From contig JADYYP010000064.1 in assembly GCA_020853575.1 (NCBI GenBank), forward strand, positions 1 through 64,000: a DNA stretch of 64,000 nt. The letters run 5' to 3'. Below, in pieces: positions 49,854 through 59,028 of this stretch (positions are counted from its first letter, which is position 1; each line of letters opens with the position of its first letter). The stretch comes from Planctomycetota bacterium. GTDB lineage: Bacteria; Planctomycetota; UBA1135; GCA-002686595. Made by a program: the position numbers and the translations under genes. A model generated the notes under the pieces. That model was not told the DNA's origin. It saw only the letters and a program-made list of their open reading frames with translations, and did not search any database.

Positions 49854-51077
49854 TCAACCGAGCACGATCTCGCGCGGGCCACTGTCCCCGCCGAAGAAGC
49901 GCACGCTCGGAATGCGGCCGAATTGGCGCGCGAACTCGTCGGCGATCCGCGCCATGGCGCGCTCGCTTTGGGCGCGCTGCATCAGGATCACCACGCATCC
50001 GCCGAACCCCGCGCCGGTCAGGCGCGCGCCCAGCACTCCGGGAGCGGAGACGGCCGCGTCCACCAAGCAATCGAGCTCGGGCACCGAGACCTCGTACAAC
50101 TCGCGCAGCGATCGGTGCGCCGCGGACATCTGTGCGCCGAAGCGCGCACTGTCGCCCGCCAGCAACGCCTCGCGGGCGATGAACGTGCGCGCGACCTCCT
50201 CGAGTACGTGCCGCGCGCGACGCGCGATCACCGGCGGCAGGCGGTGCTCGAAACGCTGGAGCACCTCCAGCGGCACGTCGCGCAGCACCTGGGCACCCGG
50301 GGCGTGCGGTCCGAGAAGCGCGAAAGCCTCCTGCGCCTCGGCGACACGCTGATTGAAAGCGCCTTGAGCGAGTTCGCGCCGCACGCCGCTGTCGGCCACG
50401 GCGACGCCGACCGCGGCGTGGTCGAGCGGCAAGTGCTCGATGCTGCCGTCCTTGCAGTCGAGCCACAGCAACGCGCCGTTGCGTGCGAAGCCGACCGCGA
50501 ACGGATCCATGATGCCGCAGTGCACGCCGACGAATTCGCGCTCCGCGCGCAGTGCGGCGTCGACGCGCTGGCGCGGGGCGAGCTCCAGCGCCCACAGTGT
50601 GTCGAGCACGAACGCGGTCCCGACACAAATCGATGCCGATGAAGAGAGGCCCGCGCCAACCGGCAAGTTGCCGCCGAACATCAGGTCGAAGCCACACGCC
50701 GTGCGGCGCTCCGCCGCCAGGATGCGCAAGACCCCCAGCGGATAATCGAACCAGCGGCCAGCGCGCTCGCGGGGCAGCCGGTCGAGGTCGAACTCGAGCT
50801 CACCCGGCTCGAGCGAGGACGAGAATCGCACTCGCCGATCGGAGCGCGCACGCACGGCGAAAAACGTCCCCCGATCGATCGCCATGGGCATCACCGGGCC
50901 ACCGTTGTAGTCCAGGTGCGCCCCCATCAAGTTGACGCGGCCCGGGGAGAAGAAGGCGCGCACCGGCACCGCACTCTCGCCGAAGGTGTCCTCGAACGCG
51001 CTCACGTGCTCGCGCATGCGTCGCAGGAGCGGATCGCGTCCCGCGTGCGCAGGGCCAATCGGATTCGAGCCTTCCAC
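49854..51077 (-). CDS. galK: Galactokinase-type GHMP kinase
   Basis: 407 residues from GTG. SPGRVNLMGAHLDYNGGPVM is the galactokinase signature (GRVNLxGxHxDYNGG, with Ala where Glu is common), and PVGAGLSSSASICVGTAF is the GHMP ATP-binding motif 2. CGIMDPFAV and LTGAGFGGCVVILM (motif 3) follow. It phosphorylates galactose or a related sugar at C1 using ATP. The Ala for Glu change in the sugar-binding signature (GAHLDYN versus GEHTDYN) suggests that substrate choice may differ from true galactose. No galT, galE or other Leloir gene is adjacent. It is convergent with the mosaic protein gene. Confidence 0.88.
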   Translation of the reverse strand: MEGSNPIGPAHAGRDPLLRRMREHVSAFEDTFGESAVPVRAFFSPGRVNLMGAHLDYNGGPVMPMAIDRGTFFAVRARSDRRVRFSSSLEPGELEFDLDRLPRERAGRWFDYPLGVLRILAAERRTACGFDLMFGGNLPVGAGLSSSASICVGTAFVLDTLWALELAPRQRVDAALRAEREFVGVHCGIMDPFAVGFARNGALLWLDCKDGSIEHLPLDHAAVGVAVADSGVRRELAQGAFNQRVAEAQEAFALLGPHAPGAQVLRDVPLEVLQRFEHRLPPVIARRARHVLEEVARTFIAREALLAGDSARFGAQMSAAHRSLRELYEVSVPELDCLVDAAVSAPGVLGARLTGAGFGGCVVILMQRAQSERAMARIADEFARQFGRIPSVRFFGGDSGPREIVLG

Positions 51078-51157
51078 GACGAGAGCTTACTGCGCCAGCC
51101 CACGGGTCCAAGCGCCGCAACTCGACCGTCGCTCGCGCGAGCGGTATCGTCGCGTCC

Positions 51158-51523
51158 ATGAACCACTGCCTCCGCTCGACGCGTGCCGCGCTGTGCGCCG
51201 CCGTCCTGGCCTCGCTGTGCGCCTGCGCGAGCATCGAGATCACGCGCGAGACGGCGACCTCGGGACGCTTCGAGTCCACGGGTTTCGCCTTCACGCTGTT
51301 CTCGATCGACTTGCCGAAGCCCGCGCTGAACATCGCGCGCGACAACGCCTCGGATGCGCGCCTGACCAACATGCAGATGAGCGAGTTCTACGTCTGGCCC
51401 GACCTCGGTTGGTGGGACTGGCTGCTCGACATCATCGGCTGGCGCTACGCCAAGGTGACCGGAACCTGGGGCTTCACGGGCGACGAGGCGCGCGCCGCGG
51501 ACACGACCAAGGGCTCGAACTAG
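51158..51523 (+). CDS. Small lipoprotein
   Basis: 121 residues. The leader MNHCLRSTRAALCAAVLASL ends in CACASIEI, a lipobox (Leu-Cys-Ala-Cys) for lipid attachment. The mature part is short: GFAFTLFSIDLPKPALNIARD, then a Trp-rich segment WPDLGWWDWLLDIIGWRYAKV. It lies 80 bases from the divergent galK gene. I recall similar small lipoproteins in planctomycete genomes, but no function. Confidence 0.7.
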   Translation: MNHCLRSTRAALCAAVLASLCACASIEITRETATSGRFESTGFAFTLFSIDLPKPALNIARDNASDARLTNMQMSEFYVWPDLGWWDWLLDIIGWRYAKVTGTWGFTGDEARAADTTKGSN

Positions 51524-51562
51524 ATCTCGCGCGCGGCGACCGAGCGCTCGCTCGAGACGTGC

Positions 51563-53542
51563 TCAGTCACACGCGGCGACGAGCGCGGACAAGGTCTGGT
51601 CCAACGCCCGTCCGCTCTCCAAGTGCTCGCTCCACACGCGCGCGACCTCGCGCTGGCGTCGCGCACGGAGCGGATCGAGCTCGGGATCGCCGAGAGCGAC
51701 GTGCCCGAGGCCTCGGGCGCGCTCGAGCGTGATCGAGTAGGACGCGTGCGCAGCTCCAGGAACGCCGTAGACCTTCGCCAGCGCGCGCTCGGCCTCCGCG
51801 CACAGCAAGTAGTCGAGCGCGGTTCCACGCAGCGGCTGGCCACAGCGCGACTCCAAGGCGGCGGGCACGCCGCGGCGGTCGAGCTCCGCGAGCGCGAGCA
51901 CGCCCGTGAGCCCGTGGACGATCCGGCGCAGCACCTCGGAGTCGCTCGCGCCTTCCACGGAGACGCGCAAGCGACAACTGCGCTCGCTCTCGCGCGCGAA
52001 CTCGACCACGGTCCCGGCTTGTCGCGGTTCGAGGATCAACTCCACCTGTACGACGACGCGCGGGTCCGCCAGCTGGCAGTCCGCGAGCACCAGGTCGAGC
52101 ACGCTTCGCCCCAGCGTTCCGAGCTCGACTCGCACTCCCGCGAGCGCCGCCTCCAGCGCCGTGGAACGCACCGGCCACTCACTCTCGAGGAAACTGGACT
52201 GCAATGCGGCCAGCGCGTTGGCGTAGTCGAGCGCCAAGGAGCGGAGCTGCGGCACCGAGTTCCCCGGCGGATCGAGCGCCGGCGGAGTGGCGCGCAGAAC
52301 GCGCACGAGATCCTCGGCCGACCCGCAGCGCGCGACCAAGGGGTCGAGCCACTCGCGCGCGGCGTCCGTCGCCGCGCCGCCCAGCGCCGCGAGCAGCGCG
52401 CCGCGCGCGCGCGCGAGCTCGGCTTCGGCGGTGCTCCCGGCCCCGCCGCCCCACAGGGTTCCCACGCGTGCGGCGCTCTCGTACTCCGCGAACGCCCGCA
52501 CGCCGACCTCGACCCACGAGCGCACTCCGGGGTCCTCGCGACGCGCGATCAAATAGCCCTCGGGCAGTGCGAGCGGACCGATCAGCGTTCCCGGTGGCTC
52601 GCTGAACAACCGATCGAAGCCGTTGGGCACATCCGTGGTCTGACGCCGGATCCAACCCAGGTCACCCGCCCGCTCCCGGCCGCCGCGATCGTCGTCGAAC
52701 TCGCGTGCGAGCGTGGCTAGGTCCTCCCCGAGCCGCGCGCGTAGGACCAGCTCGGCGGCCAGCTCGTGCGCCTCTTGAGCTTCGCGCTCGACCGTCGGAA
52801 GCGCGCCCCGAGCGCCGCTGAACGAGATCAAGATGCCGCGAGCGCGGGCCCAGACGTCGTCGCGCAGCCGCGGATCGAGCGCGTCGACGGCGACGCGTTG
52901 GACGAGGTGGAAGCCCAACGGGGTCTGGAGTGGCCCGACGATCTCGCCGAGCTCGGCGTCGAACGCAGCGGCGCGCAGCAGCGAGTCACGCGCCCCGCGC
53001 TCGAAGATCGCCAGCGCACCTCCGCGCAACGCACTGGCTCGATCGTCCGAGCGCTCACGGGCGACGACCGCGAAGTCCGCGCCCGCGCGCAGTTCCCGGA
53101 GGATGGCCTCGGCCCGCGCTCGCGCCGACGAATCGGCGCCGCTGACGAGCACCTGGCGACACGCCGCGTCACGCGCGAGGCGCTGCGCGACGAGCACGCG
53201 GCCGGCCGCGCCCGACTCCGCGGAACGGACCACCTGCCCCTCGTCGGCACCGAACAGGAACTCGCCGACATCCGCGGCCAGCAGCGAGCGGTAGAACGTG
53301 CCGTACATGCCGCCCATGCCAGCGCGGGGTTGGGTCGCGCACACCTTGGCGAAGGCGGCGAACTCGTGTCCTCGCTCGGCCTTGGCGCGCCACTCTTCCG
53401 CCGCGGTGGCCGAAGTCGAACCGCTGGCGAGATCGAACGACACCGCGGCGACCGCGCGCGTCTGCGGAGGCGTCTCACCCAACTCCAGCGGCTTCACGAG
53501 CAGGGAGGTCTGCGCGCACAGCGCGAGGAGTGTCGCCAACAT
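51563..53542 (-). CDS. Secreted parvulin-type (PpiC) foldase, two rotamase domains
   Basis: 659 residues with a short signal (MLATLLALCAQTSLLV). A first parvulin-like domain is near residues 130-220 (ILRELRAGADFAVVARERSD, GGALAIFERG, IVGPLQTPLGFHLVQRV). A second is at about 255-340 (LATLAREFDDD, GDLGWIRRQT, LIGPLALPEGYLIARRE). Both have the GFH or GY sheet end typical of the family. The C-terminal 300 residues are a helical domain that may belong to peptidase-like or chaperone regions. It helps protein folding in the periplasm. The stop of the phospholipase-D-like gene overlaps its ATG by one base (TGATG). Confidence 0.8.
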   Translation of the reverse strand: MLATLLALCAQTSLLVKPLELGETPPQTRAVAAVSFDLASGSTSATAAEEWRAKAERGHEFAAFAKVCATQPRAGMGGMYGTFYRSLLAADVGEFLFGADEGQVVRSAESGAAGRVLVAQRLARDAACRQVLVSGADSSARARAEAILRELRAGADFAVVARERSDDRASALRGGALAIFERGARDSLLRAAAFDAELGEIVGPLQTPLGFHLVQRVAVDALDPRLRDDVWARARGILISFSGARGALPTVEREAQEAHELAAELVLRARLGEDLATLAREFDDDRGGRERAGDLGWIRRQTTDVPNGFDRLFSEPPGTLIGPLALPEGYLIARREDPGVRSWVEVGVRAFAEYESAARVGTLWGGGAGSTAEAELARARGALLAALGGAATDAAREWLDPLVARCGSAEDLVRVLRATPPALDPPGNSVPQLRSLALDYANALAALQSSFLESEWPVRSTALEAALAGVRVELGTLGRSVLDLVLADCQLADPRVVVQVELILEPRQAGTVVEFARESERSCRLRVSVEGASDSEVLRRIVHGLTGVLALAELDRRGVPAALESRCGQPLRGTALDYLLCAEAERALAKVYGVPGAAHASYSITLERARGLGHVALGDPELDPLRARRQREVARVWSEHLESGRALDQTLSALVAACD

Positions 53543-54720
53543 CAGCGTTCCCCGAACTTCGGCACCTCGTAGGTGGCGCTGGGATCGACGGCGTACGCGT
53601 AGGGCGAGCTCCACAGCTCGTCGAAGAAGCGCTCGAGGCGCGTTGCGAGGGCTGCGTCGTCGACGAACACGCTCGCGTTGCGACTCTCCTCGAAATAGTC
53701 GCGCTCCCAGTTGCTCGTGCCGAGCCAGACCCGCGAGCCGTCGACGGTCATGTACTTGGCGTGGATCACGCGGCCGAAGGGGATGTGCCCGCTGGAATGC
53801 GGTGGGATGGTCGCGAGCTTGACCTCGACGTTGGGAAGCGGCTCGAGGGACTGCAGGCCCTCGATCGTCCCCGCGCGCTTGCCCCAATCCGCGACGAGCA
53901 GCTGCACTCTCACGCCGCGCGCCGCGGCTCGGCGCAGCGCATTCTCGAGCTCCGCGAAGTACTGCTTGTCGCGGCCGACCATCTTGTAGGTCAAGAGCTC
54001 GATGCGGACGCGCTTCTCGGCGCGCTCGAGGCGCTCGACGAGCAGCGGCAGGTCCCACCAAACGTCGCTCGCCACGCCGACCAACGGACTGAAGCGCGCC
54101 GAGACCACGGCGCCCGAGAGCGTCTCGCGCGGCGGAGCGAGCTCGCGCAACGGCGCCAGCGCCGCCTCGAGCGGCTCCCCGCCGGCGACGCGCCAATCGG
54201 CGTCGAACACGGCCTGGAAGGCCTCGGCCGTGCGCGGCGCTTCGATGCGCAGGCCGAGCTCGACGATGTGCTCCAGCGAGCGCCAATCGAAGTTCTGGCT
54301 GCCGACGAACACCTCGCGGCCATCGACGACGAAGTACTTGGCGTGCAACACGCCCCCGAAGTGCGCGGAAACATCGAAGCGCCGCACCTCGAACCCCGGC
54401 GTCGTGCTCCAGCGGTCGAGCGTCTCGGGGTAGGTCTTGTGGAACTTCTCCTCGGCCAGCACGCGCACTTTCACGCCGCGCTGCGCGGCCGCTTCGAGCG
54501 CCCGCACGACCTCGTGGAAGCGCGAGCCTGGCGCGTCGGACACGTAGAATTGCGCGCAGTCGAAGCTCGACTTGGCACGCGCGATCATCTCCAGCCAAAC
54601 CGTATCGGCGTTGCGCAGATCGGCGTGGTCGAGCGTGGTCTCGAGCGGGGCGGACTCGACCAGCTCGAGTTGAGAGGTCGCTTGCGGAACGAGCGCGAAA
54701 AGCAGCGGGAGCGGGTTCAC
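53542..54720 (-). CDS. Secreted phospholipase D-like protein
   Basis: 392 residues with a possible signal (MNPLPLLFALVPQATS). Two complete HxK(x)4D motifs are present: LHAKYFVVDGREVFVGSQNF (His126, Lys128, Asp133) and IHAKYMTVDGSRVWLGTSNW in the second half. These are the active-site pair of the PLD superfamily, which acts on phosphodiester bonds (phospholipids, cardiolipin or nucleic acid). An exported, two-HKD form is usually a lipase or cardiolipin synthase-like protein. The exact reaction is unknown. It is translated together with the foldase gene downstream. Confidence 0.9.
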   Translation of the reverse strand: MNPLPLLFALVPQATSQLELVESAPLETTLDHADLRNADTVWLEMIARAKSSFDCAQFYVSDAPGSRFHEVVRALEAAAQRGVKVRVLAEEKFHKTYPETLDRWSTTPGFEVRRFDVSAHFGGVLHAKYFVVDGREVFVGSQNFDWRSLEHIVELGLRIEAPRTAEAFQAVFDADWRVAGGEPLEAALAPLRELAPPRETLSGAVVSARFSPLVGVASDVWWDLPLLVERLERAEKRVRIELLTYKMVGRDKQYFAELENALRRAAARGVRVQLLVADWGKRAGTIEGLQSLEPLPNVEVKLATIPPHSSGHIPFGRVIHAKYMTVDGSRVWLGTSNWERDYFEESRNASVFVDDAALATRLERFFDELWSSPYAYAVDPSATYEVPKFGER

Positions 54721-54764
54721 GCCTCCATGCTACGGGTGCCGCGGCGCCCGAGCACGGACGTGGA

Positions 54765-57700
54765 TCACTTCAGGCGCACGCGCAGCTCGACCGGACCTGG
54801 CCCACCGAGCACCACCGTCTCCTCCGCCCGTTCCGTCCCGCGCTGCACCTGCAAGGTGTACTCGCCGGGTCCGAACGTGCCCAGCTCCAACAGACCCTTC
54901 GAGTCGGACACACCCTTGCCCGAGAAGATGTTGTTGAACGCGCGTCCGATGTCGTTGCCGGCCACCGTCGCCGCGCGCCCCTTGGGAGTCAGCCGTCCGG
55001 TGGCACCCGACAGCGCTTGGCCCGTCGCTCCCACGACCTTGATGCGCACCTCGATGCCCTTCTGCAGCACGACCTCGAGCGGCTCGCTGCGCGGGCCGTC
55101 GACGAGCACTTTCTCCAGCAGGCCATCGGCATACCCGTCGGCGTTCGCGGAGAGCTCGTAGGTTCCCGTGGCCAACGCCGCGAAGCGGAACAGCCCCTGG
55201 TCATTGGTGGTCGCGCGCTCGGGCACGGACTCCGCCGCGCCGCTCGGTCGCGCCAGCACGATGGCGTCGGCGATGGCTTCGCCCTCGGCGGAAACCACCC
55301 GCCCCTCGAGCTCGATCGCCGCAGAGAGCTCGATGTCGACGCCGCGCTCGACTTGGTTCTCGCGCACCTCGACCTCGATCGGCGGCGAATTCGCGAGCCT
55401 GGGCGCGCCTTCGTCGCGCGACGGGCGCACGCTCAAGCTGTACTTGCCCGCGCCGAGGCCGTCGATGGCGTACTCTCCAGCGGCGTTGGTGCGCACGCGG
55501 CGGACGCCGGACTCACGTGCGATCATCTGTCCCAGCCAGCCGCTCGACTCCGGTCCACCGACAAGCCGCACCGAGACCTCGGCGTTGGCCGCCGGCGCGC
55601 GATCCGCGGCACTGACCACAGTGCCCTCGATCGCGCCCTCGGGGTAGCGCAGGTCGAGCTGGAACTCGGGCACGTCGGGAATGTCCGCGGTGATGCGCAC
55701 GCCGGCGCGTCCGTCGCCGGGGGCGTCGACGTTGAACTGGTACTCGCCGGGTGCGAGACCAGCGAACTCGTAGCGACCTTGCTCCTTGATCTGCGCGAGC
55801 TTGAGGTCGACCCCGAGCATGCTCTCGGACTCGAACGAGAGCGCGGTGATGTTGCCGCGACCGACAGGCGCGCCGCGGTCGAGCACTTGACCGTAGACGC
55901 GCGTCGCGCCCGAGGACGTGTCGACGATGTCGTACTCCACGATCTCGTCCTCGGGCACCGTGACCATGTCGAAGTTGAGCGTGCCGAGGAAGCTCATCGG
56001 GTTCAGTGCTTCGTCGCCGCGAGTCAGCACCACGAAGTACCCGCCGCCGACCATGCGCGTGATCTTGTAGGCGCCGTCCGACGACGTTCGCGCCTGGTAG
56101 ATGCCGCCGCCGTTGGCGCGGCCCTCGCCCGCGAAGTTCGCGGGCGACACGGCGATCACGATCGAGCCCACGACTGGCCGTCCGAAACGATCGAGACAGC
56201 GCCCTTGGACCCCGCCGCCGTTGAAAAGCTCGATCTCGACTTCCTGGGGCGCGCCCGGAGCGACGAGCACGGGAGCGCTCTTCCCGATCACGTAGTCACG
56301 GTGCGACGCGAGCACGACGGTCGAGCCCGGCTCGAGTCCGACCAACTCGAACGCCCCATCGGCCTTGGACACCACGCAGCGATCCCCCAACAGGCCCATT
56401 TGCGCGGCGAAATCGCGAAATCCGGGGGGCATCTGCTCGAGCTCCGGCGGGCCGCGGCGACCGCGACGACGCTCGAACGAACTCGACTGCGAGGCCGGCA
56501 CGGCGAACACCTGGGCACCGGCGACGGGTTGGCCTTCGAGGTCGCTGACGCGCCCCACGACACTGCCTCCAGGAGCGAGCTCGACGATCACGCCGCGCTT
56601 GACCTGCCCCTCGGCCACCTGCAGGTCCGCGACGCGCTTCTCGAGGAAACCGTGCGCGCGGAACACGAGCTCGACCTTGCCGCCGGACTTGACCGGGTCG
56701 ACGCGGAACTTGCCCTGGGGGTGCTCGACGCGCAATCCGCCCGAGAACGGATTCATGTTGCCCGGAGCGTCCGCCTGGGTCTCGACGCGGTCGTCGGTTT
56801 CGATCGTGAAGGTCGTCACCGGCGTCTTGCGCGAAGCATCCATGACGATGCCCTCGATCGCTCCGCCGCGCTGCAGCACCACCTCGAAGCCGTCCTTCTC
56901 GCTCACCGGGTCCCAGCGGTGCTCGCCGTTCTCGTAGCCCATCTTGAAGAACTGCACGCGGTACGGCGCGTCGCCAGCGAAGGCGCCGGCGGTGAAACGC
57001 CCTTCCGCGTCGGTCTTGGGGAAGTCGAAGCCCTTGACCGCGCCCGCCAGCAACGGTGCGAACGAGAAGTCGAAGTCGAAATTGCGGAAGTCGACCGAGT
57101 TCCAGCGCACGCTGACGCCCTCGATGCCCTGGCCCGCGGAGTCGAGCACACGCCCTGAGACCATCGGTCCCGTGGGCAACTCGAAATCACCGGCCTGCGC
57201 CAGCGCTCCTTCGGCGCTCAAGAAGCGCGGACCTTTGGCGGGCACATGGCGCTCGGCGACGCCGACCAAGTCGAACTCTCCCGGCGGCACGTTCTCGATG
57301 CGAAAGCGCCCGTCGGGACCGCTGACCGTGTGGGACTGCTCGAGCAACTCCTCGGCGAATTGCAGGTCGCGCAGGCCGCGCGGAACCACCGCGACATGCG
57401 CTCCCGCGAGCGCTCGCACTCCGGCGCTCGACTCGCCGTCGTCCCCGCGCTTGGTCACGACACGACCTTCGACCCGACCACCGAAGCGCGTCTCGATCAG
57501 CACCGTGGTGTCCTGACCGGCGCGCACCGCGACGTCGAGCGCGTGAGACAGCGCGACGCCCGACGCCACCGCGGTCACGTCGTAGCCCTCGCTGGCGGGG
57601 ATGCCGGAGAGCACGAACTGTCCGTACTCATCGCTGGTCGCTTCCGCGTAGCACATGTCGCCGCTGCGCAGGCTCTCGATCACGTTGCCCGGACCGAGAG

Positions 57701-58382
57701 TCACGATCACCTTGGCCCCGCTGAGCGGCTTGCCCCCCGGCTGCACGACGCGTCCCAAGATGCGGCCGCCGCGCCGCACGAACACGTCGACCGGTCCGCC
57801 TTCTCCGGAGGCCGCGACCACGGCCCGCACCACGTTGTCGGGGACGAACGTCGCACCGCGAGCTTGGATGTAGTAGTTGCCGCAGCGGATGCCGCTGAAC
57901 TCGAACGCACCGTCGGAGGCGCTGGCGGCGACCGCGATCGACTCGACGCGCGAGGCGAAGGCAGCACCGGTCTTGGCCAGCCTGAGCGCGCGCCCGAAGA
58001 ACTCCTGACCCACCGGCGGAAGCGGCAAGAGCTCGACCGCGGCGCCTTCCACCGGAGCACCGCTGGAGCGCTCGAGCACACGTCCGACGAGCACACCCGG
58101 ACCGCTCAGGCGCACGTAGGGCTGCACGACGAATCCGTCGCGCTCGACCTTCGGCGCGGCGGAATCGACGCGCGCGACGCCTTCCTCGGGCCCCACGGAT
58201 GCCTCGGAGGCACTCCCTGCGAGCGACGGGAGCGAGCCCTCGACGCCCGCGACTTGGCTCGCGGACCCTGGCTCGACGCGACCGAGGAACCACCACAGAC
58301 CGAGAACCAGGGCGAGTCCGAGGAGCGCGAGCACGACGATGGTCGCGGCGCGTCCAGAGCGCTGAAGGGGACGCTGGAGCAT
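54765..58382 (-). CDS. Giant exported protein with carboxypeptidase-regulatory-like repeats
   Basis: 1205 residues. The N-terminal transmembrane anchor (ATIVVLALLGLALVLGLWWF) is followed by about ten repeats of the carboxypeptidase regulatory/Cna-B type, recognisable by G-x-V-x-D/E...G-x-P-(V/L)-x-G-A-x-V starts and GxYxLxV ends, e.g. GRVLERSSGAPVEGAAVELL, GRVVQPGGKPLSGAKVIV, GRVSDLEGQPVAGAQVFAV and GAGKYSLSVRPSRDEGA. Such beta-sandwich repeats make stalks or binding surfaces outside the cell and are abundant in Planctomycetota. No catalytic domain is seen. ATG at 58382 directly precedes the anchor. Confidence 0.88.
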   Translation of the reverse strand: MLQRPLQRSGRAATIVVLALLGLALVLGLWWFLGRVEPGSASQVAGVEGSLPSLAGSASEASVGPEEGVARVDSAAPKVERDGFVVQPYVRLSGPGVLVGRVLERSSGAPVEGAAVELLPLPPVGQEFFGRALRLAKTGAAFASRVESIAVAASASDGAFEFSGIRCGNYYIQARGATFVPDNVVRAVVAASGEGGPVDVFVRRGGRILGRVVQPGGKPLSGAKVIVTLGPGNVIESLRSGDMCYAEATSDEYGQFVLSGIPASEGYDVTAVASGVALSHALDVAVRAGQDTTVLIETRFGGRVEGRVVTKRGDDGESSAGVRALAGAHVAVVPRGLRDLQFAEELLEQSHTVSGPDGRFRIENVPPGEFDLVGVAERHVPAKGPRFLSAEGALAQAGDFELPTGPMVSGRVLDSAGQGIEGVSVRWNSVDFRNFDFDFSFAPLLAGAVKGFDFPKTDAEGRFTAGAFAGDAPYRVQFFKMGYENGEHRWDPVSEKDGFEVVLQRGGAIEGIVMDASRKTPVTTFTIETDDRVETQADAPGNMNPFSGGLRVEHPQGKFRVDPVKSGGKVELVFRAHGFLEKRVADLQVAEGQVKRGVIVELAPGGSVVGRVSDLEGQPVAGAQVFAVPASQSSSFERRRGRRGPPELEQMPPGFRDFAAQMGLLGDRCVVSKADGAFELVGLEPGSTVVLASHRDYVIGKSAPVLVAPGAPQEVEIELFNGGGVQGRCLDRFGRPVVGSIVIAVSPANFAGEGRANGGGIYQARTSSDGAYKITRMVGGGYFVVLTRGDEALNPMSFLGTLNFDMVTVPEDEIVEYDIVDTSSGATRVYGQVLDRGAPVGRGNITALSFESESMLGVDLKLAQIKEQGRYEFAGLAPGEYQFNVDAPGDGRAGVRITADIPDVPEFQLDLRYPEGAIEGTVVSAADRAPAANAEVSVRLVGGPESSGWLGQMIARESGVRRVRTNAAGEYAIDGLGAGKYSLSVRPSRDEGAPRLANSPPIEVEVRENQVERGVDIELSAAIELEGRVVSAEGEAIADAIVLARPSGAAESVPERATTNDQGLFRFAALATGTYELSANADGYADGLLEKVLVDGPRSEPLEVVLQKGIEVRIKVVGATGQALSGATGRLTPKGRAATVAGNDIGRAFNNIFSGKGVSDSKGLLELGTFGPGEYTLQVQRGTERAEETVVLGGPGPVELRVRLK

Positions 58383-58670
58383 GGGGACGAGTGACACTAT
58401 CCGGCCGGAGCGAGCGCGCGCGCAAGACAACTGTCGTTCCGTGCTCGATTCCGCGTGACGCGCTGTCGAGCGCGAGCATCGACCCAGCTCCATGCGTGCC
58501 GAAACAGCCCGCGGCGACCGTTCCTGCTTGCGCGGAATCGACTCCTTCGACGCTGCGCGGCGGCCCCGCGCGGGACACGCCGCGCGCCTGCTCGACCAAG
58601 GCAGCGAGCGCTCCACCGAACGCGCGCGCTGGACGGACTGGGTCGAGAGGATCAGGATCCACGCGCGAAC

Positions 58671-58952
58671 ATGAGCGGCGCCCCACAGGACCCACTCGGC
58701 GATTTGATCGAGGCCCAGCGACCGGCGCTGCCCCCGGTGCGGCGCGCGCTCTATCTGGCGGGCGGGATCGTGTGCATGATCCTGGGCGTGGTCGGCTGGC
58801 TCGTGCCGATCGTGACCGGCGTTCCGTTCTACATCCTGGGCTTCGCGCTCCTGGGGCTCGCGAGTCCGCGCGCCGCGCGCTGGGTCAACGCGCTCGATCG
58901 CCGCCTCCCGCTGCGGGCGCGCCTCGCGCTGCGCCGCAGGCGCTCGAGCTGA
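58671..58952 (+). CDS. Small membrane protein (YbaN/DUF454-like)
   Basis: 93 residues. Residues 25-70 form two close membrane helices (LYLAGGIVCMILGVVGWLVP and GVPFYILGFALLGLASP) with the turn PIVTGVPFYILG and the end PRAARWVNALDRRLPLRARL. This is the architecture of the YbaN/DUF454 family, though the match is by eye. The 288 bases before it contain no certain gene and serve as a divergent promoter region with the giant repeat protein. Function unknown. Confidence 0.65.
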   Translation: MSGAPQDPLGDLIEAQRPALPPVRRALYLAGGIVCMILGVVGWLVPIVTGVPFYILGFALLGLASPRAARWVNALDRRLPLRARLALRRRRSS

Positions 58953-59028
58953 CGCCCGGTCGGCGCACTCGGACGCGGCCCGCGGCCCGACCGCGAGTTG
59001 CTCCGCGCCGCGGCGCCGGAAAGCAACG

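Noticed and set aside
55017..57158. Long open frame on the plus strand opposite the giant repeat protein
   Set aside because: In DNA of about 70% GC, stop codons are rare and antisense frames stay open by chance; the translation is His/Arg-rich without motifs, while the minus strand has clear domains.
58492..58674. 60-codon frame whose TGA overlaps the ATG of the small membrane protein gene
   Set aside because: The coupling is suggestive, but there is no ribosome site, the composition is Arg-rich and no motif is seen; it stays an unlikely gene.
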